Positions 1-5,862 of a DNA stretch of 29,544 bases are shown here, piece by piece. Where the stretch lies: assembly GCA_900540205.1 (NCBI GenBank), contig UQER01000029.1:1-29544 (forward strand), given 5' to 3'. Position numbers and translations under genes: made by a program. Numbering within the stretch: position 1 is the stretch's first letter; the number at the start of each line of letters is the position of its first letter. The notes below the pieces were generated by a model. That model made no database searches, was not told where the DNA came from, and worked only from the letters and a program-made list of their open reading frames with translations. The DNA comes from an uncultured Porphyromonadaceae bacterium. Its GTDB lineage: Bacteria; Bacteroidota; Bacteroidia; Bacteroidales; Muribaculaceae.

Positions 1-49
1 GATTGAATTTCAATTATTTCAAAGAACTCTTATGATTTTTTAGTGGACA

Positions 50-322
50 CTAATGTCTGTAGGATACAAATTCATTGACAGCGATACGGTATAGCCAGGT
101 CTTGAAGCCTGACATTCCATGAAAAGAGCGGATGGCCAGCCAAGCCTTTATGAATGTTTCCTGCGACAGGTCGTCGGTCAGGGCTGCATCACCGTCGGTC
201 AGGTTGAAGAGGAACCGGCGCAGGCCGTCCTGGAAAGCCACCACCAGCCGCGAGAAAGCATCGCGGTTGTCGGTGGCCATGCAGAGGGCCAGTAGCTTCA
301 TCTCTTCAAATTTGCTGATCAT
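50..322 (-). pseudogene. Truncated ECF-type sigma-70 factor (region 2 only)
   Basis: The 90-residue product begins MISKFEEMKLLALC and carries a recognisable sigma-70 region 2, with DDLSQETFIKAW followed by GFKTWLYRIAVNEF. That segment binds the core polymerase and recognises the -10 region. ECF factors usually run 160-200 residues and need a region 4 helix-turn-helix for -35 recognition. Here a TAG stop at 50-52 comes right after YRH. The remaining 49 bases are AT-rich, hold stops in all three minus-strand frames, and encode nothing like region 4. It lies 91 bp downstream of the membrane-protein gene on the same strand and may share its transcript. I read it as a decayed or interrupted gene. 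A sequencing error is also possible, and the left edge of the window prevents seeing what replaced the 3' end. Confidence 0.7.
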
Positions 323-413
323 CGTATGATGGGGAGACTCAGGTTGGGCGGATATTTCCGCTTGCGGTTAAAGTTTGGCTGTTATATAGGAGACGGGAGT
401 GAGGAGAATGAGC

Positions 414-1361
414 TCAGGCGTTTGGCCGGTCGTTATTGCTGTCCGGGGTGTGCTGATTGTTGCACGGGGGATTGGGATATGTGGTCTGCGGAGGAGTGAA
501 GGGGGGACGGTTTGGGTTGTGAGGCATTCCCTGATACGGGGGCATCGGTTGAGGCGGCACAGGAGGTGTGGGATATTGCCGGTTGTTCTGTTTTGGTTTG
601 ATAGTGGTTGCGGGAACATAGAAATAACCTATCATCTTGCCTATGCCGAGCAGAAGCATTACCAGGCCTCCAAGGAGCCATATGTCCGGGCCTACCTTGA
701 CAATAGTATACAATGACAAGGCGGCTCCTATCGCAATCAGGGTTGCTGCCGACGAGAATTTGCCGGGATCGCGGTTGGTGGCAGGCTGAATCTGCATGGC
801 TTTTATGTCCTGCCTGATCTGCTGTGGCGCAGCGTCGGGGGCGTTCGGCGCCATTTCTCCGTTTATGATATTGTAATTGTTGGGCTGTCCGGTGTAGAAT
901 GTCTCCGGAAGCTGATAACCGGCATTGATCGCCTGCTCAATGATGGAGTTGCGTTCGCGGTTGCGTTTGATGAAGAAACGCATAATGATCCATACTATAA
1001 AGCCGATGGTAAGGCATGGGATGAGAAAAATCACGATAATCAGCACGACGACATTGTTGGCGATGTTTTCCTCAAGCAATGCATCCAGTGTGTCCTCACG
1101 GTGCATCCTGTAATATGATTCATCGATGTCGTCGAACTCTGTCTCGGTGTTGTCGGAAACTTCGTCAGAATGGAAGTTGACAATATCCTCACTGTCCGAC
1201 GTTGCTGCTACGGATATGGAAACTGTATCGGTTGGCGTTGCAACTGTCAGGCTGGCTGAATCGGGCGAATTTGCGTTTGTGGCCTTGGGCGCGGAAGTCT
1301 GTGCCGAGGCCGAAATCATTGCTGCAAAGGCAATAAAAGCTAAAATTTTTCTCTTTATCAT
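414..1361 (-). CDS. DUF6249-like membrane protein with proline-rich tail
   Basis: This 315-residue protein of unknown function starts with a signal sequence (MIKRKILAFIAFAAMISASA). A Ser/Thr- and Asp/Glu-rich segment to about residue 100 follows, then a strong hydrophobic helix near 103-128 (NVVVLIIVIFLIPCLTIGF). Next come a basic stretch (FFIKRNRERNSIIEQAINAGYQLP) and two more membrane helices near 205-250. The tail of about 60 residues is rich in Pro, Gln and Asn. The motif of a membrane helix followed by RNRERN...IIEQAI..GYQLP matches what I recall of Bacteroidales DUF6249 proteins, which often sit beside an ECF sigma factor, as here. It may be an envelope partner of that sigma factor, but this is inferred from position only. 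A near-consensus promoter lies about 120 bp upstream on the minus strand. Confidence 0.7.
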   Translation of the reverse strand: MIKRKILAFIAFAAMISASAQTSAPKATNANSPDSASLTVATPTDTVSISVAATSDSEDIVNFHSDEVSDNTETEFDDIDESYYRMHREDTLDALLEENIANNVVVLIIVIFLIPCLTIGFIVWIIMRFFIKRNRERNSIIEQAINAGYQLPETFYTGQPNNYNIINGEMAPNAPDAAPQQIRQDIKAMQIQPATNRDPGKFSSAATLIAIGAALSLYTIVKVGPDIWLLGGLVMLLLGIGKMIGYFYVPATTIKPKQNNRQYPTPPVPPQPMPPYQGMPHNPNRPPFTPPQTTYPNPPCNNQHTPDSNNDRPNA

Positions 1362-1480
1362 GGTGGTATGTATTATTTTGTCGGTTGATGAATAGTGAAT
1401 TATATTTGTCCGGGTCAGATGAAACGAGGTTTTTCTGTCGGATTCGCATCTTTTAGACGAGCGCCCGTCGGGAAAGGTTG

Positions 1481-1510
1481 CAAAGTAATGAAAAATTTTT
1501 TCTTTACAAA
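1481..1510 (-). promoter_or_regulatory. Promoter for the DUF6249-like gene
   Basis: On the minus strand a TTTG (1507-1510) is followed 19 bases later by TACTTTG (1481-1487). This is close to the Bacteroidetes -33/-7 pattern TTTG...TAnnTTTG but one base short within the -7 box. It implies a leader of roughly 115 bases before the ATG at 1361. Confidence 0.5.
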
Positions 1511-1518
1511 AAAAGGCG

Positions 1519-1526
1519 TTACTTTG
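1519..1526 (+). promoter_or_regulatory. -7 element for ispE
   Basis: TTACTTTG resembles the Bacteroidetes -7 box TAnnTTTG, with no clear -33 TTTG at the expected distance. Transcription would start near 1534, giving a leader of about 20 bases before the ATG at 1553. That rules out the TTG codon at 1478, which would lie upstream of the start of transcription. Confidence 0.5.
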
Positions 1527-1552
1527 CAGTGGATAAAAAACTCGTTTCAGCT

Positions 1553-2389
1553 ATGGTTACATTCCCCAATGCCAAAATAAATTTCGGACTTGACATACTT
1601 GACCGTCGCACCGACGGATATCACGATATATCTACGGTAATGGTTCCTGTTCCCTGGTGTGACATTCTGGAGGTTGTTCCGGCAAAGGACGGACGCGACA
1701 GTCTGACCACAACCGGACGTCAGGTTGACTGTCCTCCGGAAAAGAATCTTGTGATGCGTGCTGTCAGAGCTTTGAGAGAGCATTTTGAGTTTCCGGGAGT
1801 GGACATTCATCTGCACAAGGTTATTCCAGACGGAGCCGGTCTTGGTGGCGGTTCGGCCGATGCGGCATTTACGCTGACAGCAATCGACAGCCTTTATGGC
1901 CTGAATGCCGGAAAGGACAGCCTGGCCCGGATTGTCTCGGCCGTGGGTGCCGATTGCCCGTTCTTTATATATAATGTGCCGATGTTGTGCACCGGCATCG
2001 GTACGGATCTGTCGCCATTGTCATTTACCTTGCCTGAGCCGCTTTGGATTGCAATTGTCAAACCTCCGGTTTCGGTGCCGACAAAGGAGGCGTATTCTCA
2101 TGTGGTGCCCTGGCTGCCAGAGGTAGATGTCGCAGAAATAGTCACCGCTGTGGATTGCCGTCGGTGGCAGGGGCAGTTGAAGAATGATTTCGAGGTATCG
2201 GTATTTCCCCGTTATCCCCGCATCGGGCAGATAAAAGCAGGATTGCTTGCCATGGGAGCGGTTTATGCCTCGATGTCGGGCAGCGGATCGGCCGTGTTTG
2301 CCTTATTCGATAATCCGGATGCCGAGCGCGAGGTGTCAGCGGAATTTCCTGATTGTGACATATTTTTCAGGCAGTTCAGCATCGGTTAA
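1553..2389 (+). CDS. ispE: 4-diphosphocytidyl-2-C-methyl-D-erythritol kinase
   Basis: IspE phosphorylates CDP-methylerythritol with ATP in the cytosolic MEP pathway of isoprenoid synthesis. The 278-residue product shows the expected GHMP-kinase layout: N-terminal NAKINFGLDILDRRTDGYHD with the substrate lysine, the glycine-rich ATP loop PDGAGLGGGSADAAF, and the C-terminal motif SMSGSGSAVFALF. Length is typical. An in-frame TTG at 1478 would extend the protein by 25 residues, but that stretch resembles no IspE N-terminus and spans the promoter, so the ATG at 1553 is chosen. The gene appears monocistronic: the next gene has its own promoter and a long imperfect hairpin lies between. Confidence 0.93.
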   Translation: MVTFPNAKINFGLDILDRRTDGYHDISTVMVPVPWCDILEVVPAKDGRDSLTTTGRQVDCPPEKNLVMRAVRALREHFEFPGVDIHLHKVIPDGAGLGGGSADAAFTLTAIDSLYGLNAGKDSLARIVSAVGADCPFFIYNVPMLCTGIGTDLSPLSFTLPEPLWIAIVKPPVSVPTKEAYSHVVPWLPEVDVAEIVTAVDCRRWQGQLKNDFEVSVFPRYPRIGQIKAGLLAMGAVYASMSGSGSAVFALFDNPDAEREVSAEFPDCDIFFRQFSIG

Positions 2390-2429
2390 ACCCAACTGAA
2401 AATCCAATTGTTATATCTGTATAAATTCT

Positions 2430-2486
2430 AAAATCGCACTGCGTCAGGGCATATTATAGAATGCCGGTGTCCGACAGCGCGATTTT
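2430..2486 (+). terminator. Long imperfect hairpin after ispE
   Basis: AAAATCGC (2430-2437) pairs with GCGATTTT (2479-2486), and an inner GGCAT (2448-2452) pairs with ATGCC (2461-2465). The right arm ends in TTTT. It could terminate ispE. Because it abuts the sigma-54-like promoter at 2485, it could instead be a binding site for an activator of grpE. Confidence 0.45.
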
Positions 2487-2501
2487 GGCAAAGTTTTTGC
2501 A
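2485..2501 (+). promoter_or_regulatory. Sigma-54-like -24/-12 promoter before grpE
   Basis: TTGGCAAAGTTTTTGCA matches the RpoN consensus YTGGCAC-N5-TTGCW. The invariant GG (2487-2488) and GC (2499-2500) are separated by exactly ten bases, the strict spacing of this class. Predicted transcription starts near 2512, just before either candidate grpE start. No good TAnnTTTG box is visible in the gap. The assignment is from pattern alone. Confidence 0.5.
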
Positions 2502-2526
2502 TGTTGAAATCTAAGTAATATTATCT

Positions 2527-3156
2527 ATGAAACATAAATTCTACCGTAATATGGATAAGCATAATATAAATCCCGATCAAGCTCCCAAAGTCGGGATGCA
2601 ACCTGATATCGAGGATGAAAATGTGGAGGTTAACGATGTGGCGACTGCCGCTGAGGGGCTTCCGGAGGACGAAAATGTAGAAGCCTCCGAACTTGAGCAA
2701 CTGAAGAATCTGCTCGCCCAGAAAGAGGCTGAAGTGGAAAAAGAGAAAAAGGAGTATCTTTTTCTGATGGCAGAATTCGACAATTTCCGTAAACGCACCC
2801 TCCGCGAGCGCACAGATCTGGTCAAGACTGCGGCTGAGAAAGCATTGAAAGGCATTCTCCCTATCGTCGATGATTTTGAGCGCGGGCTTGATGCAATCAA
2901 GGATTCCACCGACGCGCAGGTGGTCAAGGAGGGGATGGAACTCATATACAACAAGTTCGTGAAATATCTGGCCGACAATGGTGTGAAGGCCATGGATTCC
3001 ACCGGTTCTGATTTCGATACCGAACTCCATGAGGCCGTGGCCATGGTTCCGGCTGAAAACGACGGCGAGAAAGGCAAAGTGAAGGACACCGTACTCAAAG
3101 GTTACATGATAAACGACAAGGTGTTGCGTCACGCCAAAGTAGTGGTGGCCCAGTAA
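2527..3156 (+). CDS. grpE: Nucleotide exchange factor GrpE
   Basis: GrpE is the homodimeric cytosolic cofactor that releases ADP from DnaK. The product is 209 residues, or 201 if the second ATG at 2551 is used (MDKHNINPDQ). The N-terminal 60 or so residues are acidic and probably disordered. A long charged coiled coil (about 55-95, LEQLKNLLAQKEAEVEKEKKE) follows, then the family motifs AEFDNFRKRTLRER and ILPIVDDFERGLD. The C-terminal beta domain includes LHEAVAMVPA, GYMINDKVLRHAKVVVAQ. dnaJ follows 52 bp downstream on the same strand and dnaK is not adjacent, a common arrangement in Bacteroidetes. A sigma-54-like promoter lies directly upstream. Confidence 0.95.
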   Translation: MKHKFYRNMDKHNINPDQAPKVGMQPDIEDENVEVNDVATAAEGLPEDENVEASELEQLKNLLAQKEAEVEKEKKEYLFLMAEFDNFRKRTLRERTDLVKTAAEKALKGILPIVDDFERGLDAIKDSTDAQVVKEGMELIYNKFVKYLADNGVKAMDSTGSDFDTELHEAVAMVPAENDGEKGKVKDTVLKGYMINDKVLRHAKVVVAQ

Positions 3157-3208
3157 CCGGCGGCCGACGTAGAGGCTAAGATCAATCAAATGAACGCTAT
3201 AATTTGAT

Positions 3209-4387
3209 ATGGAGCAGAAAAGAGATTATTATGAGGTGCTTGGGGTGTCGAAGACCGCAACGCCCGACGAAATAAAAAAGGCTTACCGTAAGCTCGCCAT
3301 CAAATATCATCCCGACCGAAATCCTGACAACAAGGAGGCTGAGGATAAATTCAAGGAGGCTGCTGAAGCTTATGAAGTGCTTTCCAACGAGGAAAAGCGC
3401 CAGAAGTACGACCAGTTCGGTCATTCCATGGGACCGCAGGGCTTTGGCGGTCAGGGTGGCTACTATTCGTCTGGCGGCATGTCGATGGAGGATATCTTCT
3501 CGCAATTCGGCGACATCTTCGGCGGTCACTTCAATTTCGGCGGCGGTTTCAGTGGGGCTGCCGGAGGGCGGCAGACGCGTTATGCACGCAAGCCACAGCG
3601 CCGTGGTTCAGATCTGCGTATCACCGTCAAGATGAATCTTGCAGAAATCGCCACAGGTGTCGATAAGACATTGCGCATTCCTACCAACGTGAAATGTGAG
3701 TTCTGCAACGGAACAGGTGCGAAGGACGGCACAGCATTGAACACCTGCCCCACCTGTCATGGAACGGGAACCGTAAGCCAGGTTGTACAGGGGTTCTTCG
3801 GACCTCAGGAGGCAGTAAGCGTCTGTCCGCAATGCGAAGGTGAGGGCAAGGTTATTTCGGAAGTCTGCACCCATTGCCATGGCGACGGCACCCAGCGCAA
3901 GGACGAACTGGTATCGTTCCATATCCCTGCCGGTGTTCAGGACGGCATGACTCTTACCGTTAAAGGCAAAGGTAACGCACCGCGACGCGGAGGTGTGAAC
4001 GGTGATCTTCTTGTGGTAATCCAGGAGGTGAAACATCCGGAACTGATTCGCGACGGTAACGATGTTATTTACAATCTGATGCTTGATGTATCCACTGCCG
4101 CTCTCGGGGGTGCCGTTGAGGTGCCTACCATCACCGGACGTGCCCGTCTGAATATCCCTGCCGGCACTCAGCCGGGCAAAGTGCTGCGTTTGCGTGGCAA
4201 AGGTATCCCCTCTACCGATTCAAGCGGTACAGGTGATGAACTCATAAATGTGATGGTCTACATTCCTGAGAATCTTGACGCAGAAGAGCGTGCGGCATTT
4301 GAGTCGCTCAAGAATAAGCCGAATATGACTCCGTCGGAATCAACTAAACACCGTTTGTTCTCAAAACTCAAACATATCTTCGAATAA
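3209..4387 (+). CDS. dnaJ: Chaperone protein DnaJ
   Basis: DnaJ delivers unfolded clients to DnaK and stimulates its ATPase. All four domains are visible in 392 residues: the J domain (about 1-70) with the catalytic HPD in KYHPDRNPDN, and a Gly/Phe-rich linker (about 75-125). The zinc-binding domain has four CxxCxGxG-type repeats (CEFCNGTG, CPTCHGTG, CPQCEGEG, CTHCHGDG). The C-terminal substrate-binding domains include the PAGTQPGKVLRLRGKG motif. It is a full-length type I DnaJ and pairs with grpE just upstream, probably on the same transcript. Transcription is expected to stop at the strong hairpin 28 bases after the stop codon. Confidence 0.96.
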   Translation: MEQKRDYYEVLGVSKTATPDEIKKAYRKLAIKYHPDRNPDNKEAEDKFKEAAEAYEVLSNEEKRQKYDQFGHSMGPQGFGGQGGYYSSGGMSMEDIFSQFGDIFGGHFNFGGGFSGAAGGRQTRYARKPQRRGSDLRITVKMNLAEIATGVDKTLRIPTNVKCEFCNGTGAKDGTALNTCPTCHGTGTVSQVVQGFFGPQEAVSVCPQCEGEGKVISEVCTHCHGDGTQRKDELVSFHIPAGVQDGMTLTVKGKGNAPRRGGVNGDLLVVIQEVKHPELIRDGNDVIYNLMLDVSTAALGGAVEVPTITGRARLNIPAGTQPGKVLRLRGKGIPSTDSSGTGDELINVMVYIPENLDAEERAAFESLKNKPNMTPSESTKHRLFSKLKHIFE

Positions 4388-4414
4388 TCCGACGACAAAT
4401 ACGATATATAAGGC

Positions 4415-4465
4415 AAAACCGAAGCCCCGCCAGACGATGCATTGATCTGCCGGGGTTTCGGTTTT
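4415..4465. terminator. Bidirectional terminator after dnaJ
   Basis: The left arm at 4415-4428 begins AAAACCGAA and continues into CCCC. It pairs with GGGGTTTCGGTTTT at 4452-4465 apart from one mismatch. The arms carry an A-run on one side and a T-run on the other, so the hairpin can serve dnaJ on the plus strand and also back up termination from the minus strand. Confidence 0.8.
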
Positions 4466-4492
4466 GTTTGAGGAATATTATAGAAATAAACA

Positions 4493-4542
4493 GGGTGTTG
4501 CAGAATTCCGGAATCCATATCCGGACATAGTCTGCAACACCC
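4493..4542. terminator. Terminator of the META lipoprotein gene
   Basis: GGGTGTTGCAGA (4493-4504) and TCTGCAACACCC (4531-4542) form a perfect 12-bp stem, with an inner TCCGGA repeat. On the plus strand it is followed by TTTTGCGTTTTT; on the minus strand by TGTTTATTTC. It sits about 45 bp past the stop of the minus-strand gene at 4588, between convergent genes. Confidence 0.75.
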
Positions 4543-4587
4543 TTTTGCGTTTTTGAAATGGATTTTATCTGAAATAAGGGTAGCGGT

Positions 4588-5688
4588 TTATTCAACCTGC
4601 TGTTCCTCGCGCGGATAATTTATGCGGCGCATCTCGAAAATGAGTTTGCCGTCGGCCGAATACATGGCTATAGTGTCGGTGCCGGTTGCTTTTGCAGTCT
4701 CAACCATCTCCAGTCCGAGCAGGAACTCCGTCTCTCTGGAGTTGGGGGGGCAAGCCATGCGAGTTGTTCCGATGTTTACAAACTGCATTGAGTTGTTCTT
4801 GTCAGGGTCGATGAAAAGTTGGCCGTTGAATATGTTGCAGCCGGTGGTGCCGTGAATCTGCAGGTCAGGGATATTTATTGTCATTGTGGCCGCATCCTCA
4901 GCGCCTTCTGCCGGCATGGGTGTGCCATTCAGGGAGGTTATTGCCCATGCACCGTTCAGGAAATCCATGTTATGACGCCTGAGCACCATAATCACTGAGC
5001 CGCCGTTGCCTTTGAGGTCAAGGAATGTGTTCGGACCTACCTGACGTGCGGAATAGGAAGATACTTCGCTGAGTGCGAGATTTATAAGGTATTCAAACGG
5101 AGCGTCGCTGCACATCTTCATTGTGGCTATGATATTGTCGAGTTTCAGTCCGGTTTTACCGGAAAGGGTCATATCACCGTTTACGATATTACATCCGTTA
5201 GAGCCATAAAAACGTTTCGCGGCAAGGTCGAAATTGATATAGGGACGTTCTTCACCCGTCACCACATTGTTGCGCACGCTGTAAATGGTCCATTCGCCGT
5301 TGAGAGAAAAGTCGGACGGGAGGGCAGCTCCGGTATCTTTGGTCGTTTGGTCGGTCTGTGTCATTGTCGTCTTGTTTCCCGAATCAAGTGCGGCCGCCTC
5401 TTTACGGGCTTCTGCAACTTCAGCCGATGTCACTTTTTCATTGGCATTGTTCTTCTTGTTTTTTATCGGTTTGGACTTCTGCTGTTTTTTTTCAGACGTG
5501 TCCTTTGCATTCTGATTCTTTGGCGGAGCAAGTGGCTGACGTTTTTTATCATTCTGAGTAAGTTCTTCACCTGAACCGGTGACAACATGTTTTTTTGAAT
5601 TGTCGAGCAGCGCGCATCCCGTGGAGGTCGAAAGGATTCCGACCGAGAGTGCGGCTATTGCGATGGTTTTGAAAAAAGTCCTGTTCAT
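4588..5688 (-). CDS. Lipoprotein with two META (HslJ-like) domains
   Basis: The 366-residue product has a lipoprotein signal ending LSTSTGC (Cys25), so it is probably anchored in the envelope. A Lys/Gln/Asn-rich linker of about 90 residues follows. Two consecutive META/DUF306 domains come next, near 128-235 (LNGEWTIYSVRNN, then GSNGCNIVNGDM, then KMCSDAPFE) and 240-350 (LNGAWAITSLNGTPM, then GTTGCNIFNGQL, then RMACPPNSRETEFL). Both keep the NGCN/TGCN and C..(D/P)..E signatures. META domains occur in HslJ and other envelope-stress proteins, but the biochemical role is not known. The gene stands alone between terminators. Its leader contains a stem-loop at 5730-5763. Confidence 0.85.
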   Translation of the reverse strand: MNRTFFKTIAIAALSVGILSTSTGCALLDNSKKHVVTGSGEELTQNDKKRQPLAPPKNQNAKDTSEKKQQKSKPIKNKKNNANEKVTSAEVAEARKEAAALDSGNKTTMTQTDQTTKDTGAALPSDFSLNGEWTIYSVRNNVVTGEERPYINFDLAAKRFYGSNGCNIVNGDMTLSGKTGLKLDNIIATMKMCSDAPFEYLINLALSEVSSYSARQVGPNTFLDLKGNGGSVIMVLRRHNMDFLNGAWAITSLNGTPMPAEGAEDAATMTINIPDLQIHGTTGCNIFNGQLFIDPDKNNSMQFVNIGTTRMACPPNSRETEFLLGLEMVETAKATGTDTIAMYSADGKLIFEMRRINYPREEQQVE

Positions 5689-5729
5689 ATTCGTTGATTA
5701 TTATGTCCAAAATGAAATATGGCGCTTGA

Positions 5730-5763
5730 AGATATGCGTGTGACGGGGAGGTCAGACATATCT
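5730..5763 (-). promoter_or_regulatory. Stem-loop in the META lipoprotein leader
   Basis: AGATAT plus GTGTGAC on the left pairs with GTCAGAC plus ATATCT on the right, with a two-base bulge, one mismatch and a six-base GGGGAG loop. It lies between the predicted start of transcription (near 5774) and the ATG at 5688, so it would be part of the mRNA leader. Function unknown. Confidence 0.4.
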
Positions 5764-5780
5764 ATCGTACGTGTTTACTA

Positions 5781-5788
5781 CAAATATA
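5781..5788 (-). promoter_or_regulatory. -7 element for the META lipoprotein
   Basis: The minus strand reads TATATTTG, an exact match to TAnnTTTG. No convincing -33 TTTG is found. It implies a leader of about 85 bases. Confidence 0.45.
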
Positions 5789-5833
5789 ACGTTTTTAAGG
5801 ACACCTATTTAATAATTTAACCTAAATTTTTGC

Positions 5834-5841
5834 TACATTTG
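5834..5841 (+). promoter_or_regulatory. -7 element for the 885-aa glycosidase
   Basis: TACATTTG matches the Bacteroidetes -7 consensus exactly. Transcription would begin near 5848, about 15 bases before the ATG at 5863, and could drive the galactan genes downstream. Confidence 0.55.
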
Positions 5842-5862
5842 CAATTATTTAGAGATTAATCC

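Noticed and set aside
2..14. ATTGAA-T-TTCAAT palindrome at the left edge
   Set aside because: It is too short and AT-rich to separate from chance, and the flanking sequence is missing.
1478..1552. TTG start giving IspE a 25-residue extension
   Set aside because: It lies upstream of the predicted start of transcription, overlaps both divergent promoters, and the extra residues do not resemble IspE.
2521..3189. Open frame of 222 codons antisense to grpE
   Set aside because: It mirrors grpE almost exactly and its composition is the complement of a charged coiled coil, so it is not a gene.
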